Notes: generated by a model not told the origin, from the letters alone. 38,332 nt of DNA from Dolichospermum sp. FACHB-1091 (GCF_014697585.1 NZ_JACJSB010000037.1:1-38332), one strand, 5' to 3'. Shown: positions 19,785 through 29,658, counted from the stretch's first letter. Translations and numbers: made by a program.

Positions 19785-20483
19785 TTATTCCTCTTTGAGA
19801 CGATAACCTAAGCCATGAACTGTTTGAATTAAATCTTCTGAAGCACCTAAAACTCTGAGTTTTTGACGCAGAGACCGAATGTGAGACCTAAGAGTTTCTT
19901 CTGCGGGAGAGTCGTCTATTGACCAAACTTGTTCAATAATACTAGAACGACTTAATACTCGTCTGCCATTGGTCATCAATAATTCTAAAATAGCAAATTC
20001 TTTTGCGGTTAAGGAAATGGTGTAAGTATCATAAGTAGCTTCATAGGTACTTTGATTCAAACGTAGTTTACCCCAGGATAAACCGACTGTAATTGTCGAA
20101 TTACCGCGTCTGAGTAAAGCGCGGATACGAGCCATTAATTCTTCTAAGTCAAATGGTTTGGAAACATAATCATCTGCACCCGCGTCCAAGCCAGCAATTT
20201 TGTCCGATATTGTATCACGGGCTGTTAACATGAGGACGGGTACACCTGAATTGCGATATGCTGAGTTGGTGGTGCTAGTATTACGTAAGCGTTGACAGAA
20301 TTTCATTCCGTCCAGTTTGGGTAGTGTGACATCTAGGATAAATAAATTATACTTCATAGACTCGGCTAAATCCCAAGCTTCTTCACCGTCTCTAGCTACA
20401 TCTACGATATAATGGCGGTTGGTTAAAGCTTCTGTTAATACTTCTGCTAATTGAGTATCATCTTCAACGATGAGAATTCGCAT
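19785..20483 (-). CDS. OmpR-family response regulator (paired with kinase)
   Basis: A 232-residue regulator. The receiver domain has the E7-D8-D9 pocket, phospho-acceptor D51, T87 and K109 (YVSKPF). The C-terminal winged helix (about 133-230) ends VHGLGYRL. The receiver has an insertion of about eight residues (NTSTTNSAYRNS) between alpha3 and beta4. It is divergent from a histidine kinase gene with only 19 bases between start codons, so the two are surely partners. The signal and targets are unknown. Confidence 0.93.
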   Translation of the reverse strand: MRILIVEDDTQLAEVLTEALTNRHYIVDVARDGEEAWDLAESMKYNLFILDVTLPKLDGMKFCQRLRNTSTTNSAYRNSGVPVLMLTARDTISDKIAGLDAGADDYVSKPFDLEELMARIRALLRRGNSTITVGLSWGKLRLNQSTYEATYDTYTISLTAKEFAILELLMTNGRRVLSRSSIIEQVWSIDDSPAEETLRSHIRSLRQKLRVLGASEDLIQTVHGLGYRLKEE

Positions 20484-20502
20484 GATTATAAATTAGTATT
20501 TT
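20484..20502. promoter_or_regulatory. 19-bp divergent start-to-start spacer
   Basis: Only 19 AT-rich bases separate the start codons of the divergent regulator and kinase. No two complete sigma-70 promoters fit here, so at least one promoter must lie inside the opposite coding sequence, and transcripts may have overlapping 5' ends. Confidence 0.6.
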
Positions 20503-21873
20503 ATGAAATGGTCTTTACAAGGAAAATGGATTGCTGTAGGGTTTACTTTCACCCTTTTACTAATGAGTTTAGTTGTATTTGCTTCATTTAAGAATACATC
20601 TGAAATTAAACAAAGTGCTAATAGAGTGAATCATACTTACAAAACTCTGAATACGTTAACAAATTTTTATGCAGCAATGACGGTTGCAGAATCAGCGCGA
20701 CGGGGGTATATTTTTATGGGAAGTAAACAGGATTTAGAACGGTATGAAAATGCGTTGATAAATATACATCATGGACTAAAATTGCTACAGAAGCAGATAC
20801 ATTTTAGCAGGAGTCAACAAGAAAGATTTACAATTTTTAACGCTTTGGTAAATCAAAGATTAGCCCTTTTAGAACAATCTATACAACTTTATCAAAAAGA
20901 TAAAAATGCCATACAATCTCAAACTGAGATCACAGAGCGCAGTGTCAAAATCAGGGAACAAATTCTACCACTAATTTCTGACATTAAAGCGGAAGAACAA
21001 GATTATTTACAAAACTCTCTCCAAGAATCTGAATATATTATTCATTCAAGAATAGTCATAGAAATTTTGGCGACAATTTTAATTATTGTAGTCATTTCTG
21101 GTTTATGTATTATGCTTGAGCGTCAATGGGTAAAGCGTGATAAAATTAAATCTTTAGAATCTTCTCTATTTCAAGAAAAGAAAATTGGAGAAATGAAAGT
21201 TCAGATATTTTCTATGGTATCTCACGAATTTCGCACACCTTTGAGTGTGATTTTACTTTCTGCTCAATTATTAAGAGAATCTCTTAAGGATGTTATCAAT
21301 GAAATACAATTTAAAAATCTCTCTCGTATTCAATACTCGGCTAAATTAATGAATCATATGTTAACTGATATATTAACTTTAACAAGAGCAGAAGCAGGTA
21401 AGTTGGATTGTAAAACTCAATTAATCAATATAGAAGATTTTTGTTTAAATTTGGTTGAAGATATACAAGTTTTTAATCCAGTAACCCATAAAATTATATT
21501 TATTAACGAAAGCGGAATTTTTCGGGGATATTTAGATGAAAAACTCCTATATTCTATGCTCACAAATTTACTATTAAATGCTATTAAATATTCAGATATT
21601 GGTAGTCAAATATCCTTGATTTTAAAATCAGAACCCAAATTTATCATCTTTCAAGTAATAGACAAAGGTATAGGAATTTCCCTGACAGAACAACAGAAAA
21701 TATATGAGCCTTTTTATCGTTGTCAAAATGTTGATAATATCGTGGGAAGTGGTTTAGGATTATCTGTAGTCAAAAAATGCGTAGAATGTCATCAGGGAGA
21801 AATTAATTTAGAGAGTCAAGTAGGAATTGGGACAATTTTTACGATTAAAATTCCCCATCCCAATATAGGATAG
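20503..21873 (+). CDS. CHASE3-type sensor histidine kinase
   Basis: A membrane sensor kinase of 456 residues. TM1 is at about 8-27. A periplasmic helical domain (28-185) has the ESARRGYIFMG pattern of CHASE3 sensors. TM2 is at about 186-205, followed by a short linker helix. The dimerisation domain has the H box SMVSHEFRTPL with H241. The ATPase domain has the N box LLLNAIKYS, G1 DKGIGIS and G2 GSGLGLSVVKK. All catalytic motifs are intact and no PAS or HAMP domain is evident. The partner is the divergently encoded regulator. Confidence 0.93.
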   Translation: MKWSLQGKWIAVGFTFTLLLMSLVVFASFKNTSEIKQSANRVNHTYKTLNTLTNFYAAMTVAESARRGYIFMGSKQDLERYENALINIHHGLKLLQKQIHFSRSQQERFTIFNALVNQRLALLEQSIQLYQKDKNAIQSQTEITERSVKIREQILPLISDIKAEEQDYLQNSLQESEYIIHSRIVIEILATILIIVVISGLCIMLERQWVKRDKIKSLESSLFQEKKIGEMKVQIFSMVSHEFRTPLSVILLSAQLLRESLKDVINEIQFKNLSRIQYSAKLMNHMLTDILTLTRAEAGKLDCKTQLINIEDFCLNLVEDIQVFNPVTHKIIFINESGIFRGYLDEKLLYSMLTNLLLNAIKYSDIGSQISLILKSEPKFIIFQVIDKGIGISLTEQQKIYEPFYRCQNVDNIVGSGLGLSVVKKCVECHQGEINLESQVGIGTIFTIKIPHPNIG

Positions 21874-21921
21874 GGATAATTATCAAAAATTCTGCTAAAG
21901 TAACAATAAATTAGCAAATTT

Positions 21922-23319
21922 ATGTCCATGGATCATAATGATTTAGCTTTTACCCCAGCTTTAGAATTAGCGGAATTAATTCGACTGCGGGCAGTTTCAC
22001 CCCTAGAGTTGGTAGAAGTATATTTAGAACGCATTGAACGCTTAAACCCCCAATTAGGAAGTTATTTCACAGTTACGGCAGATTTAGCCGTGGCTGATGC
22101 TAAAATCAAAACAGAATTACTCACAACAACTTCAGAATTACCCCCATTTTTTGGTGTACCAATTTCTATTAAAGACTTGAATGCAGTTGCAAATGTGACT
22201 TGCACGTATGGCAATTCAGCCCTGTTAAATAATATCGCTAATTACGATGATGGTGTAGTTACCAAAATTAAACAAGCTGGGTTTATTATTCTTGGTAAAA
22301 CCGCAACCTCGGAATTAGGTTCTTTTCCTTACAGTGAACCTACGGGATTTACCCCAGCTAGAAACCCTTGGAATTTAGCATATACTCCTGGTGGTTCTAG
22401 TGGTGGTGCCGCAGCATCGGTAGCAGCGGGATTAAGTGCGATCGCTCAAGGTTCAGATGGTGGTGGTTCGATTCGTGGTCCTGCGGCTTGTTGTGGCGTA
22501 GTTGGAATTAAACCCGCTAAAGGTAGAGTGACTAAAGCCCCTGTAGGTGAAAACTTAGGTGGTATTGCTGTGGATGGACCCATTGCCCGTACTGTAGCTG
22601 ACGCAGCGGCGATGTTAGATGTTATATCTGGATATGTCACAGGTGATCCCTATTGGTTATCAGATCCACAGCCGTCCTTTCTGAATGCAACTGAGGTTAA
22701 ATTAAATCCTCTTAAAATTGCTTTTAGTACCAAGATCATGCCTTTCGGAGAAGCTGATATAAATTGTCAACAGGGAGTATTAAAAACAGTCCAGTTATTA
22801 GAACAATTTGGACATCAAATTACGGAACAATACCCAGATTTTAGCCGGTTAATTGAACCATTTAAAGTAGTTTGGCAAGCAGGAGTAGCAGTTGCAGGAA
22901 TCCCCTCAGCAGCCTTGCAACCATTAAACCGCTGGTTATTAGCAAAAAATGGTTCTGTAGGTGAATATCTGCAAGCACTAGCCCAAATGCAGATTGTCTC
23001 CCGGCAGATTGTCGCGTTTTTTGATACCATAGATGTACTAGTATTACCAGTTTATCTCCATTCTCCCATTTGCGTGGGAGAATGGGCAGATTTGAGTCCA
23101 GAAGAGACATTTGCTAAAATTGTCCATTGGGTTGCCCCTTGTCCTGTTGCAAATGCTACCGGATTACCTGCGATCGCCCTGCCGATGGGTTTCGATAATA
23201 ACGGTTTACCCATAAGTGTACAATTAATTGGTAAACCTGCGGCCGAGTCTACTTTAATTAGTTTAGCAGCCCAATTAGAAGCGGCCAACCCTTGGATTCA
23301 ACATCGGCCAGCACTTTAA
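21922..23319 (+). CDS. Amidase signature family hydrolase
   Basis: A 465-residue amidase related to GatA. The Ser-cisSer-Lys triad is complete: K84 (ISIKDLN), S159 (TPGGSSGG) and S183 (GGSIRGP). Residues 150-200 form the glycine- and serine-rich amidase signature. It could hydrolyse small amides. GatA itself functions with GatB and GatC, neither of which is near, and GatA is longer and more conserved around the ammonia channel, so a stand-alone amidase is preferred. ATG 21922 and 21928 are both possible starts. It lies 48 bases after the kinase in the same direction. Confidence 0.88.
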   Translation: MSMDHNDLAFTPALELAELIRLRAVSPLELVEVYLERIERLNPQLGSYFTVTADLAVADAKIKTELLTTTSELPPFFGVPISIKDLNAVANVTCTYGNSALLNNIANYDDGVVTKIKQAGFIILGKTATSELGSFPYSEPTGFTPARNPWNLAYTPGGSSGGAAASVAAGLSAIAQGSDGGGSIRGPAACCGVVGIKPAKGRVTKAPVGENLGGIAVDGPIARTVADAAAMLDVISGYVTGDPYWLSDPQPSFLNATEVKLNPLKIAFSTKIMPFGEADINCQQGVLKTVQLLEQFGHQITEQYPDFSRLIEPFKVVWQAGVAVAGIPSAALQPLNRWLLAKNGSVGEYLQALAQMQIVSRQIVAFFDTIDVLVLPVYLHSPICVGEWADLSPEETFAKIVHWVAPCPVANATGLPAIALPMGFDNNGLPISVQLIGKPAAESTLISLAAQLEAANPWIQHRPAL

Positions 23320-23431
23320 GTCTAAATCGTCAAAATCAGGATTTACAGGATTTGAGAACTTACAGGATGGGAATTAAAATATATCTTCAGAAAATTTTTC
23401 AATGGTAGGATGAAAATCCTGCCCCTTTCCT

Positions 23432-24034
23432 TCATATTGGCTCAAATTTAGATATAGCATTGATAGCCCTTTGTAAGCTTGGGGAACATAACTTAGCTAC
23501 TTCCATTTGCCAGTAGTTATTAACAAAGTAAATTAACTGTCCATTATAGTCTCTACCTACCTTTGCTGTGCTATTAGACCGTGGAACTATAGCCTCATGC
23601 AATTCACGGTTTTTAGATTTTCTCGCAATATTAATCAATGTTTGTTTCGGATCACTAATTTCGTCTACATTTTGAGGAATCAATGTTTGTGAAACTCCCA
23701 AGAATTTAGCAAAGTTTTTACTATCAGCTAAAAGCCATGCTTCTACTTCCCTAACAGCAATACGAAACAAAAGATTAGGATGTTTCGTATATGGTAGCCA
23801 TTCCTGAATTAGTTCCTGTGGACACTCTGCTCTATCAAGGTCTGTTAAAACTATATAAGGTGTTCCTTGAGCAGCATTATTAAATCCTTTTATATTCTTC
23901 TTAAGATAGCCGAAACCATGTTTAGAATAACAATTACCCACTATATAACGGCGATTTGACTGGTGTAAAATTGTCCGCAATACAGCTTCACTCAGTGGGT
24001 CTTCAACAGCTAAATTAATAGGTATTAAATCCAC
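23432..24034 (-). CDS. TOPRIM-like (DUF4276-type) protein partner of ATPase
   Basis: A 200-residue protein whose conserved acids fit a TOPRIM fold: E11 in LAVEDPLSE, D65-L-D67 in VLTDLDRAE, and REVEAWLLAD (95-104). This pattern is like the DUF4276/OLD-type TOPRIM domains that act as metal-dependent nucleases. The start is GTG at 24034, overlapping the stop of the preceding ATPase gene by one base (TAGTG), which implies translational coupling. Together the pair resembles an OLD nuclease split in two, or the ATPase + TOPRIM layout of PARIS and Gabija-type defence. Nuclease activity is inferred from residues, not known. Confidence 0.78.
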   Translation of the reverse strand: MDLIPINLAVEDPLSEAVLRTILHQSNRRYIVGNCYSKHGFGYLKKNIKGFNNAAQGTPYIVLTDLDRAECPQELIQEWLPYTKHPNLLFRIAVREVEAWLLADSKNFAKFLGVSQTLIPQNVDEISDPKQTLINIARKSKNRELHEAIVPRSNSTAKVGRDYNGQLIYFVNNYWQMEVAKLCSPSLQRAINAISKFEPI

Positions 24035-25182
24035 TATAAATGAATCTCCAATTGATTAATTTCAGATGGTTTAGTTAATGGCAATACGGCTTCAGCTATG
24101 CTTAAACCGCCTTCTAGCAGATCACGGACATTATCAATTGAAGATGCTGTAGTAACTTTAGTCCCTTCTAAGCTCGGTGTTAAAAGTAATATTTCTTCAC
24201 CCCCAATTCCCTCGTCTTCGAGTAGATCCGCGCTATGTGTAGTGAGTATTATTTGTCTTTTTTTCTGACGTTGAATTCGATACATTAAAGAAGGTAATTT
24301 TTTAACTATTGCTGCATTTAAAGATAACTCTGGTTCTTCAAGAAGCAGCAGTGAATCACTTTCTAGTAATGACCACAGCAAGCCAATTAGACGTAATGTT
24401 CCATCTGAAAATTGATCTTCTCTTTGTTTGCCGGCTTGAGGTCGCCAATGCTCATATACTGCTTCTAAATGAGGAACACCCATTTCATCTTTTATATCAG
24501 TAAGATGTTTCAATTGGGGAACAGCAGAACGCAAAGCATTTTCAATCTTTGTTAGTCGAGATTTGCGAGTCTTTTCAGGAGTTTTGGTAATGCGTTCTAG
24601 AAAACTTCTGCCAAAAGGATCTTCTGAAATTCCCGGTCCAGAAAACACCTCTGGATAACGAAGTAACTGCGGTACAAGGTGTAGATAGAGAACTGATTCA
24701 AAAAACTTAGCAATTTCTCGAAAATTACCATTAGCACTAATTTGCTCCAAGTGGGTCTGTGTTCGTCGTAATTCATCTTTTTCATCGTCTATATCTGGTC
24801 TATCAACTATTATTTCATTTCCCTTCCATACACGCTCGTAGGCTAAAATAGGTTGACGATAACCTCTAGTTTGTTGTGTTATGCCAATAGCATATTTCCA
24901 TATAGGTTGATGACTAGAATAATCAGACAGGTGTACTTCAATTTCAATTTTGGGATTTTGCCGCGCTGACAAACAACGAATTTTAGATACTCCTCCACGC
25001 TCTTTTACCGCTGTTTGTAAACCACCTCCAGGTTTGGCAATGTCACGTAAAAAGCGAAATACATCCAGAAAATTAGATTTACCACAGGCGTTAGGACCAA
25101 TTATAAAAACTCTGTCTCCTAATCCAACATCAACTGACAGAAAATTACGCCAATTCTTGAGTATTATATGAGAAATAAACAT
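24034..25182 (-). CDS. OLD/SMC-like AAA ATPase
   Basis: An ABC-type ATPase of 382 residues with Walker A GPNACGKSN (29-37), a signature-like FSDGTLRL (258-265), Walker B LLLLEEPELSLN (278-289, with adjacent glutamates) and a switch histidine in TTHSADLLED (H316). The insert between the lobes (about 100-250) has no long coiled coil, so it is of the compact OLD/AAA_21 type, not a RecF or SMC chromosome protein. It is cotranscribed and overlaps a TOPRIM gene. In known systems such ATPases sense phage proteins or DNA and trigger the nuclease; that role is inferred here. Confidence 0.85.
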   Translation of the reverse strand: MFISHIILKNWRNFLSVDVGLGDRVFIIGPNACGKSNFLDVFRFLRDIAKPGGGLQTAVKERGGVSKIRCLSARQNPKIEIEVHLSDYSSHQPIWKYAIGITQQTRGYRQPILAYERVWKGNEIIVDRPDIDDEKDELRRTQTHLEQISANGNFREIAKFFESVLYLHLVPQLLRYPEVFSGPGISEDPFGRSFLERITKTPEKTRKSRLTKIENALRSAVPQLKHLTDIKDEMGVPHLEAVYEHWRPQAGKQREDQFSDGTLRLIGLLWSLLESDSLLLLEEPELSLNAAIVKKLPSLMYRIQRQKKRQIILTTHSADLLEDEGIGGEEILLLTPSLEGTKVTTASSIDNVRDLLEGGLSIAEAVLPLTKPSEINQLEIHL

Positions 25183-25266
25183 TATGAATAAAGATAAGAT
25201 TGCAGCAGACCTATCTTTTTATTTTATCATAGCTATTTTCCAGGTAGCAATCCCTAAATAGAGATT

Positions 25267-25298
25267 AAGAGGTAATTGATGATTACCAATCACCTCTT
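25267..25298 (-). terminator. Hairpin after ilvC
   Basis: AAGAGGT pairs with ACCTCTT and, after one mismatch, ATTG pairs with CAAT around an 8-base loop. It lies 16 bases beyond the ilvC stop on the minus strand. Little T-richness follows, so strength is uncertain. Confidence 0.4.
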
Positions 25299-25314
25299 TG
25301 ACAATTATCCGAAA

Positions 25315-26337
<1,023 letters not shown>

Positions 26338-26435
26338 TCATGAAATTGGCAGAATTTTGATTGTATCGCAAATTGGTCAGTTGTTTGTTGTTAATTGTTC
26401 ATTGGTATTTTTCTCCTTTCTTCCTCCTAACTCTT

Positions 26436-26463
26436 GACCACTGACCACCGACCACTGACCACT
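26436..26463. repeat. STRR-type heptamer array
   Basis: Four tandem heptamers GACCACT/GACCACC (reverse complement AGTGGTC), with a decayed fifth. It belongs to the same heptamer family as the array at 18946 and lies in the ilvC/ndh divergent gap. Confidence 0.85.
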
Positions 26464-26585
26464 GACTAATCCCCTACGTTTACTTTTTTTTCAGAAGTTC
26501 AAGATAAACAGAAATAATTATGACAATTTTGATACAAATTTGTTAAGAATAGTTACAACACCTGTTATCCAAGGAAATATCTGTT

Positions 26586-27944
26586 ATGGTTGATCTATCT
26601 GACAAAAAACCAGTCCACCAAGTCGTGATTATTGGCGGTGGTTTTGGTGGCTTATATGCTGCCAAATCTTTAGCCAAGGCCAATGTACAAATCACGCTCA
26701 TTGATAAACGCAATTTTCACCTCTTTCAACCACTGCTGTACCAAGTCGCTACAGGTGCTTTATCCCCAGCAGATATCTCCTCTCCCTTGCGTTCTGTCCT
26801 CAGCAAAAGCAAAAATACAAAGGTATTGTTAGGTGAAGTTCATGATATTGACCCCAAAGCCCAGAATGTGATAGTCAAAGGGGAATCTGTCCATTATGAT
26901 ACCCTAATTGTCGCCACAGGGGCAAAGCATTCCTATTTTGGTAAGGATAACTGGGAAGAATTTGCACCCGGTTTAAAGACTGTTGAGGACGCTATTGAAA
27001 TGCGTCGGCGAATTTTTATGGCCTTTGAAGCTGCTGAAAACGAAAGCGACCCCATTAAACGTCAAGCTTTATTAACTTTTGTAATTGTCGGCGGTGGTCC
27101 AACTGGAGTAGAATTAGCGGGAGCAATTGCAGAATTAGCCACTAAAACCCTCAAAGAGGATTTTCGCAACATTGACACATCAGAAACCAGAGTTTTATTA
27201 TTAGAAGGTTTAGATCGTGTTCTTCCTCCCTTCGCACCCGAATTATCTCAGACAGCAGAAGTATCATTAAAGGCTTTGGGTGTAGATGTGCAAACCAAAA
27301 CCTTAGTAACACATATTGAAAATGATATTGTTACAATCAAACAAGGTGATGAAGTCAAAGAAATTGCAGCTAAAACCGTATTGTGGGCTGCTGGTGTAAA
27401 AGCTTCACCTATGGGTAAAGTGTTAACGGATAGGACTGGAGTAGAAAGCGATCGCGCTGGTCGTGTTATAGTAGAACCGGATTTGAGTATTAAGGGATAT
27501 CCTAACATCTTTGTAGTTGGTGACTTAGCCAACTTCTGCCATCAAAATGATAAACCCTTACCGGGAGTTGCACCAGTGGCCATGCAGGAAGGGGAATATG
27601 TAGCTAAACTGATTCAAAAACGCCTGAAAGGTGAAACATTACGCCAGTTTAAATATGTAGATAGAGGTAGTTTAGCAATGATTGGTCAACACGCTGCCGT
27701 TGTTGATTTAGGATTTATTCAACTCCGAGGTTTCTTTGCGTGGTTTGTGTGGTTATTCATTCATATCTACTTCCTCATTGAGTTTGACAACAAGTTAGTC
27801 GTCATGATTCAATGGTTATGGAATTATTTTACCCGTAATCGTAGCGCCAGATTAATTACAGGTAAAGAAGCCATTGCACCTATCCCAATTGCCAATAATC
27901 AGAGTCACACACCAATTGTCACCAAAAAGCCGTTGAATGTGTAG
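26586..27944 (+). CDS. ndh: Type 2 NAD(P)H dehydrogenase
   Basis: A single-subunit flavoprotein that oxidises NAD(P)H and reduces quinone without pumping protons. It has 452 residues. The FAD-binding motif is IIGGGFGGLYAAKSL (15-29), followed by FHLFQPLLYQVATGALSP, typical of NDH-2. The NADH-binding motif FVIVGGGPTGVELAG is at about 165-179, with FAD motif NIFVVGDLANF near 310. A hydrophobic/aromatic segment (FFAWFVWLFIHIYFLIEF, about 385-402) is the usual C-terminal membrane anchor. Cyanobacteria have several paralogues (NdbA, B, C) with redox-sensing or vitamin K roles; I cannot say which this is. Confidence 0.9.
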   Translation: MVDLSDKKPVHQVVIIGGGFGGLYAAKSLAKANVQITLIDKRNFHLFQPLLYQVATGALSPADISSPLRSVLSKSKNTKVLLGEVHDIDPKAQNVIVKGESVHYDTLIVATGAKHSYFGKDNWEEFAPGLKTVEDAIEMRRRIFMAFEAAENESDPIKRQALLTFVIVGGGPTGVELAGAIAELATKTLKEDFRNIDTSETRVLLLEGLDRVLPPFAPELSQTAEVSLKALGVDVQTKTLVTHIENDIVTIKQGDEVKEIAAKTVLWAAGVKASPMGKVLTDRTGVESDRAGRVIVEPDLSIKGYPNIFVVGDLANFCHQNDKPLPGVAPVAMQEGEYVAKLIQKRLKGETLRQFKYVDRGSLAMIGQHAAVVDLGFIQLRGFFAWFVWLFIHIYFLIEFDNKLVVMIQWLWNYFTRNRSARLITGKEAIAPIPIANNQSHTPIVTKKPLNV

Positions 27945-27953
27945 TTTTATAAA

Positions 27954-27970
27954 GTGGGTTAATAACCCAC
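27954..27970 (+). terminator. Hairpin after ndh
   Basis: A perfect GTGGGTT-AAT-AACCCAC hairpin begins ten bases after the ndh stop codon. No T tract follows; it may be a terminator or an RNA-stabilising end. Confidence 0.4.
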
Positions 27971-28123
27971 TATCCCGATTTAGATGTAATCTCTAATTGG
28001 CAAGGAATGCGGGCTTATGGGAATACGCCCGTAAATTTTGCCAATAATTATATTGTAGTATCTAAATTCTGATATACTATAACCAGTAAGAGTTTTTACT
28101 ATTTCACTTATTGGATTAAAAAT

Positions 28124-28774
28124 ATGTCCAGCACGATCTTAAAAGCTAAAGATATAGAAAATGCAAAACAAATAATTGCTAACGATTTGGAAGAAACTAT
28201 CAGATTTTTGAATCGTTGTGGGGGATTTAATTCTAGAAATAATAAGGAGAAGAATAAATTTGATGAATATATTAAAATTGCTCAAGGAAAAGGCAAATCT
28301 CTTGTAGAACTCAAGCAAGATTTATTATTAGGAAAGAAGAAATTTCAAAAAGGAATGCAAATTTTATTAGAAATTACCGAAAGTAATGAAGCACAAAATT
28401 TTTTTGAAAGGAATATTCGAGCATTAAATTTACTGACAGAATCTGTTATTGAATGTTGGGATTTTTATTCATCAGATACAAAAGAGTTTTTAAGAAAATT
28501 TGCCTTAGATGCTGCTGAATTTAATAGAGGATCAAAAAATATTTTGATAAATGGTGAAGAATGGAAAATCATTGAAGAAGTAGTCAAACAACATGAAAAA
28601 GCACTACAGAGATTTATCAACTCTGTTACAGGAGCGATAGATTGGAAAAATTGTAAAACAGATTTAGGAAGAAAACTTTTTAAAATTAAAGAAAAAATAA
28701 TTCTGTCTGGAGAACCGCTTTTAACTTCAGCAGAATTTGATCAATATCTTGAAGAAGAAACAGAAAATAACTAA
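28124..28774 (+). CDS. Unknown protein upstream of PIN toxin
   Basis: A 216-residue, lysine- and glutamate-rich, helical protein. I do not recognise the family. It has no signal peptide, membrane segment or evident DNA-binding motif. Its stop lies 17 bases before the GTG start of a PIN-domain gene, so the pair is probably an operon. Position and size ratio suggest an unusually large antitoxin, or an accessory protein, for the PIN nuclease. AT content is higher than in neighbouring housekeeping genes, which fits horizontal acquisition. Confidence 0.7.
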   Translation: MSSTILKAKDIENAKQIIANDLEETIRFLNRCGGFNSRNNKEKNKFDEYIKIAQGKGKSLVELKQDLLLGKKKFQKGMQILLEITESNEAQNFFERNIRALNLLTESVIECWDFYSSDTKEFLRKFALDAAEFNRGSKNILINGEEWKIIEEVVKQHEKALQRFINSVTGAIDWKNCKTDLGRKLFKIKEKIILSGEPLLTSAEFDQYLEEETENN

Positions 28775-28791
28775 ATAAACAATTTAATCGG

Positions 28792-29208
28792 GTGAAAAGA
28801 ACTTATATAGATTCCTGCGTATTAATAGCAGCAGCAACATTAGATAATAGTGATCCAATCTGCCAAGAAGCTTTAAAGATTTTAGGTAGTGCGGAACGCT
28901 ATTTTATTTCTAGTTATTATGTCAAATTTGAAATATTACCTCATGCTATCAGAAATAAAAGAAAACTAGAAGCAGAGTTTTATGAAACATTTTTTGATAG
29001 TGTACAAGAATGGGTAGAACCCAATCAAAAATTATTAGAATGTGCGTATAACGAAATTATTACAAATAATAATGGATTGAGTGGAATTGATGCAATTCAT
29101 GTTGCTGCTGCGTTGCTAGGAAAAGCAGATGAGTTAATTACCGCCGAAAAAAGAGAAAAGCCAATTTGTCAAGTTAAATCAATTAAAGTGATTTCATTGA
29201 GAAAATAA
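28792..29208 (+). CDS. PIN-domain protein (VapC-like)
   Basis: A 138-residue PIN-domain protein, probably a metal-dependent RNase. The acidic residues D7 (TYIDSCVLI), E47 (YVKFEILP) and D100 (SGIDAIHVAAALLG) match the PIN active site. The usual last aspartate (T.D) is replaced by E119 in LITAEKRE. Translation starts with GTG at 28792 because the frame has no ATG before the first conserved aspartate. It follows an unknown 216-residue protein that may be the antitoxin. VapC toxins typically cut tRNA or rRNA; the target here is unknown. Confidence 0.82.
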   Translation: MKRTYIDSCVLIAAATLDNSDPICQEALKILGSAERYFISSYYVKFEILPHAIRNKRKLEAEFYETFFDSVQEWVEPNQKLLECAYNEIITNNNGLSGIDAIHVAAALLGKADELITAEKREKPICQVKSIKVISLRK

Positions 29209-29271
29209 TTGATTGTTATAGTAAGTGGTTTAAAGATTAAAATGAAAATGTGTAATTAGGAGATTTTGGTA

Positions 29272-29556
29272 ATGGCTTTAACAATTTTAGATGAGCAATT
29301 AGAAAGTATTCAGCTTTCGGCTGAGGTTCAGGAAAAAGCTTTACAAAAAGCTAAAGAAGGTTATGTAATGACATTATTAGAGGTAGGAGAAATTAGCAGT
29401 GGCAGGGCGGGGAAAATTCTTGGTGTTTCTCGTTTAGAGGTAATAGAAATGATGAAAAAATGGGGTATTTCTCTTTTTGATGATTCTCAAAATTTGGAGG
29501 AATTACGTCAAGAAGTGGAACAGGCAGAGTTAATTTTAAATCAGCAGATTTCTTAA
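29272..29556 (+). CDS. UPF0175-family antitoxin
   Basis: A 94-residue protein of the UPF0175 family, small helix-turn-helix proteins usually encoded just before a DUF3368 PIN toxin. The segment EVGEISSGRAGKILGVSRLE (about 39-58) is the HTH. A TTG at 29266 is possible, but AGGAG at 29258-29262 has the right spacing (9 bases) for ATG 29272. The stop is directly followed by the ATG of a truncated toxin. The antitoxin appears intact, so it is now an orphan. Confidence 0.8.
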   Translation: MALTILDEQLESIQLSAEVQEKALQKAKEGYVMTLLEVGEISSGRAGKILGVSRLEVIEMMKKWGISLFDDSQNLEELRQEVEQAELILNQQIS

Positions 29557-29658
29557 ATGATTATTGTTTCTGATACTACGCCAATTAGCGAGTTAGCAAA
29601 AGTGGATCATCTTTATGTCCAGGTTTTGACTTTAGCACAGGAAAAAGACGGGGAATAA
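29557..29658 (+). pseudogene. Truncated DUF3368 PIN toxin
   Basis: It begins directly after the antitoxin stop with MIIVSDTTPISELAKVDHLY, the canonical N-terminus of DUF3368 PIN toxins including the first active-site aspartate (D6). After about 20 residues the similarity is lost and a stop appears after 33 codons. Full-length members are about 150-160 residues, so the remaining active-site acids are missing. A deletion of the gene body is the simplest explanation. Confidence 0.8.

Noticed and set aside
21922-23319. GatA of the Glu-tRNA amidotransferase
   Set aside because: The amidase triad alone is shared by the whole family; length and sequence outside the signature fit a stand-alone amidase better and no gatB/gatC is near.
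27971-28060. Possible coding remnant (LDVISNWQGMRAYG) between ndh and the next gene
   Set aside because: Too short and unsupported; the GCGGGC/GCCCGT pairing suggests only an imperfect hairpin.
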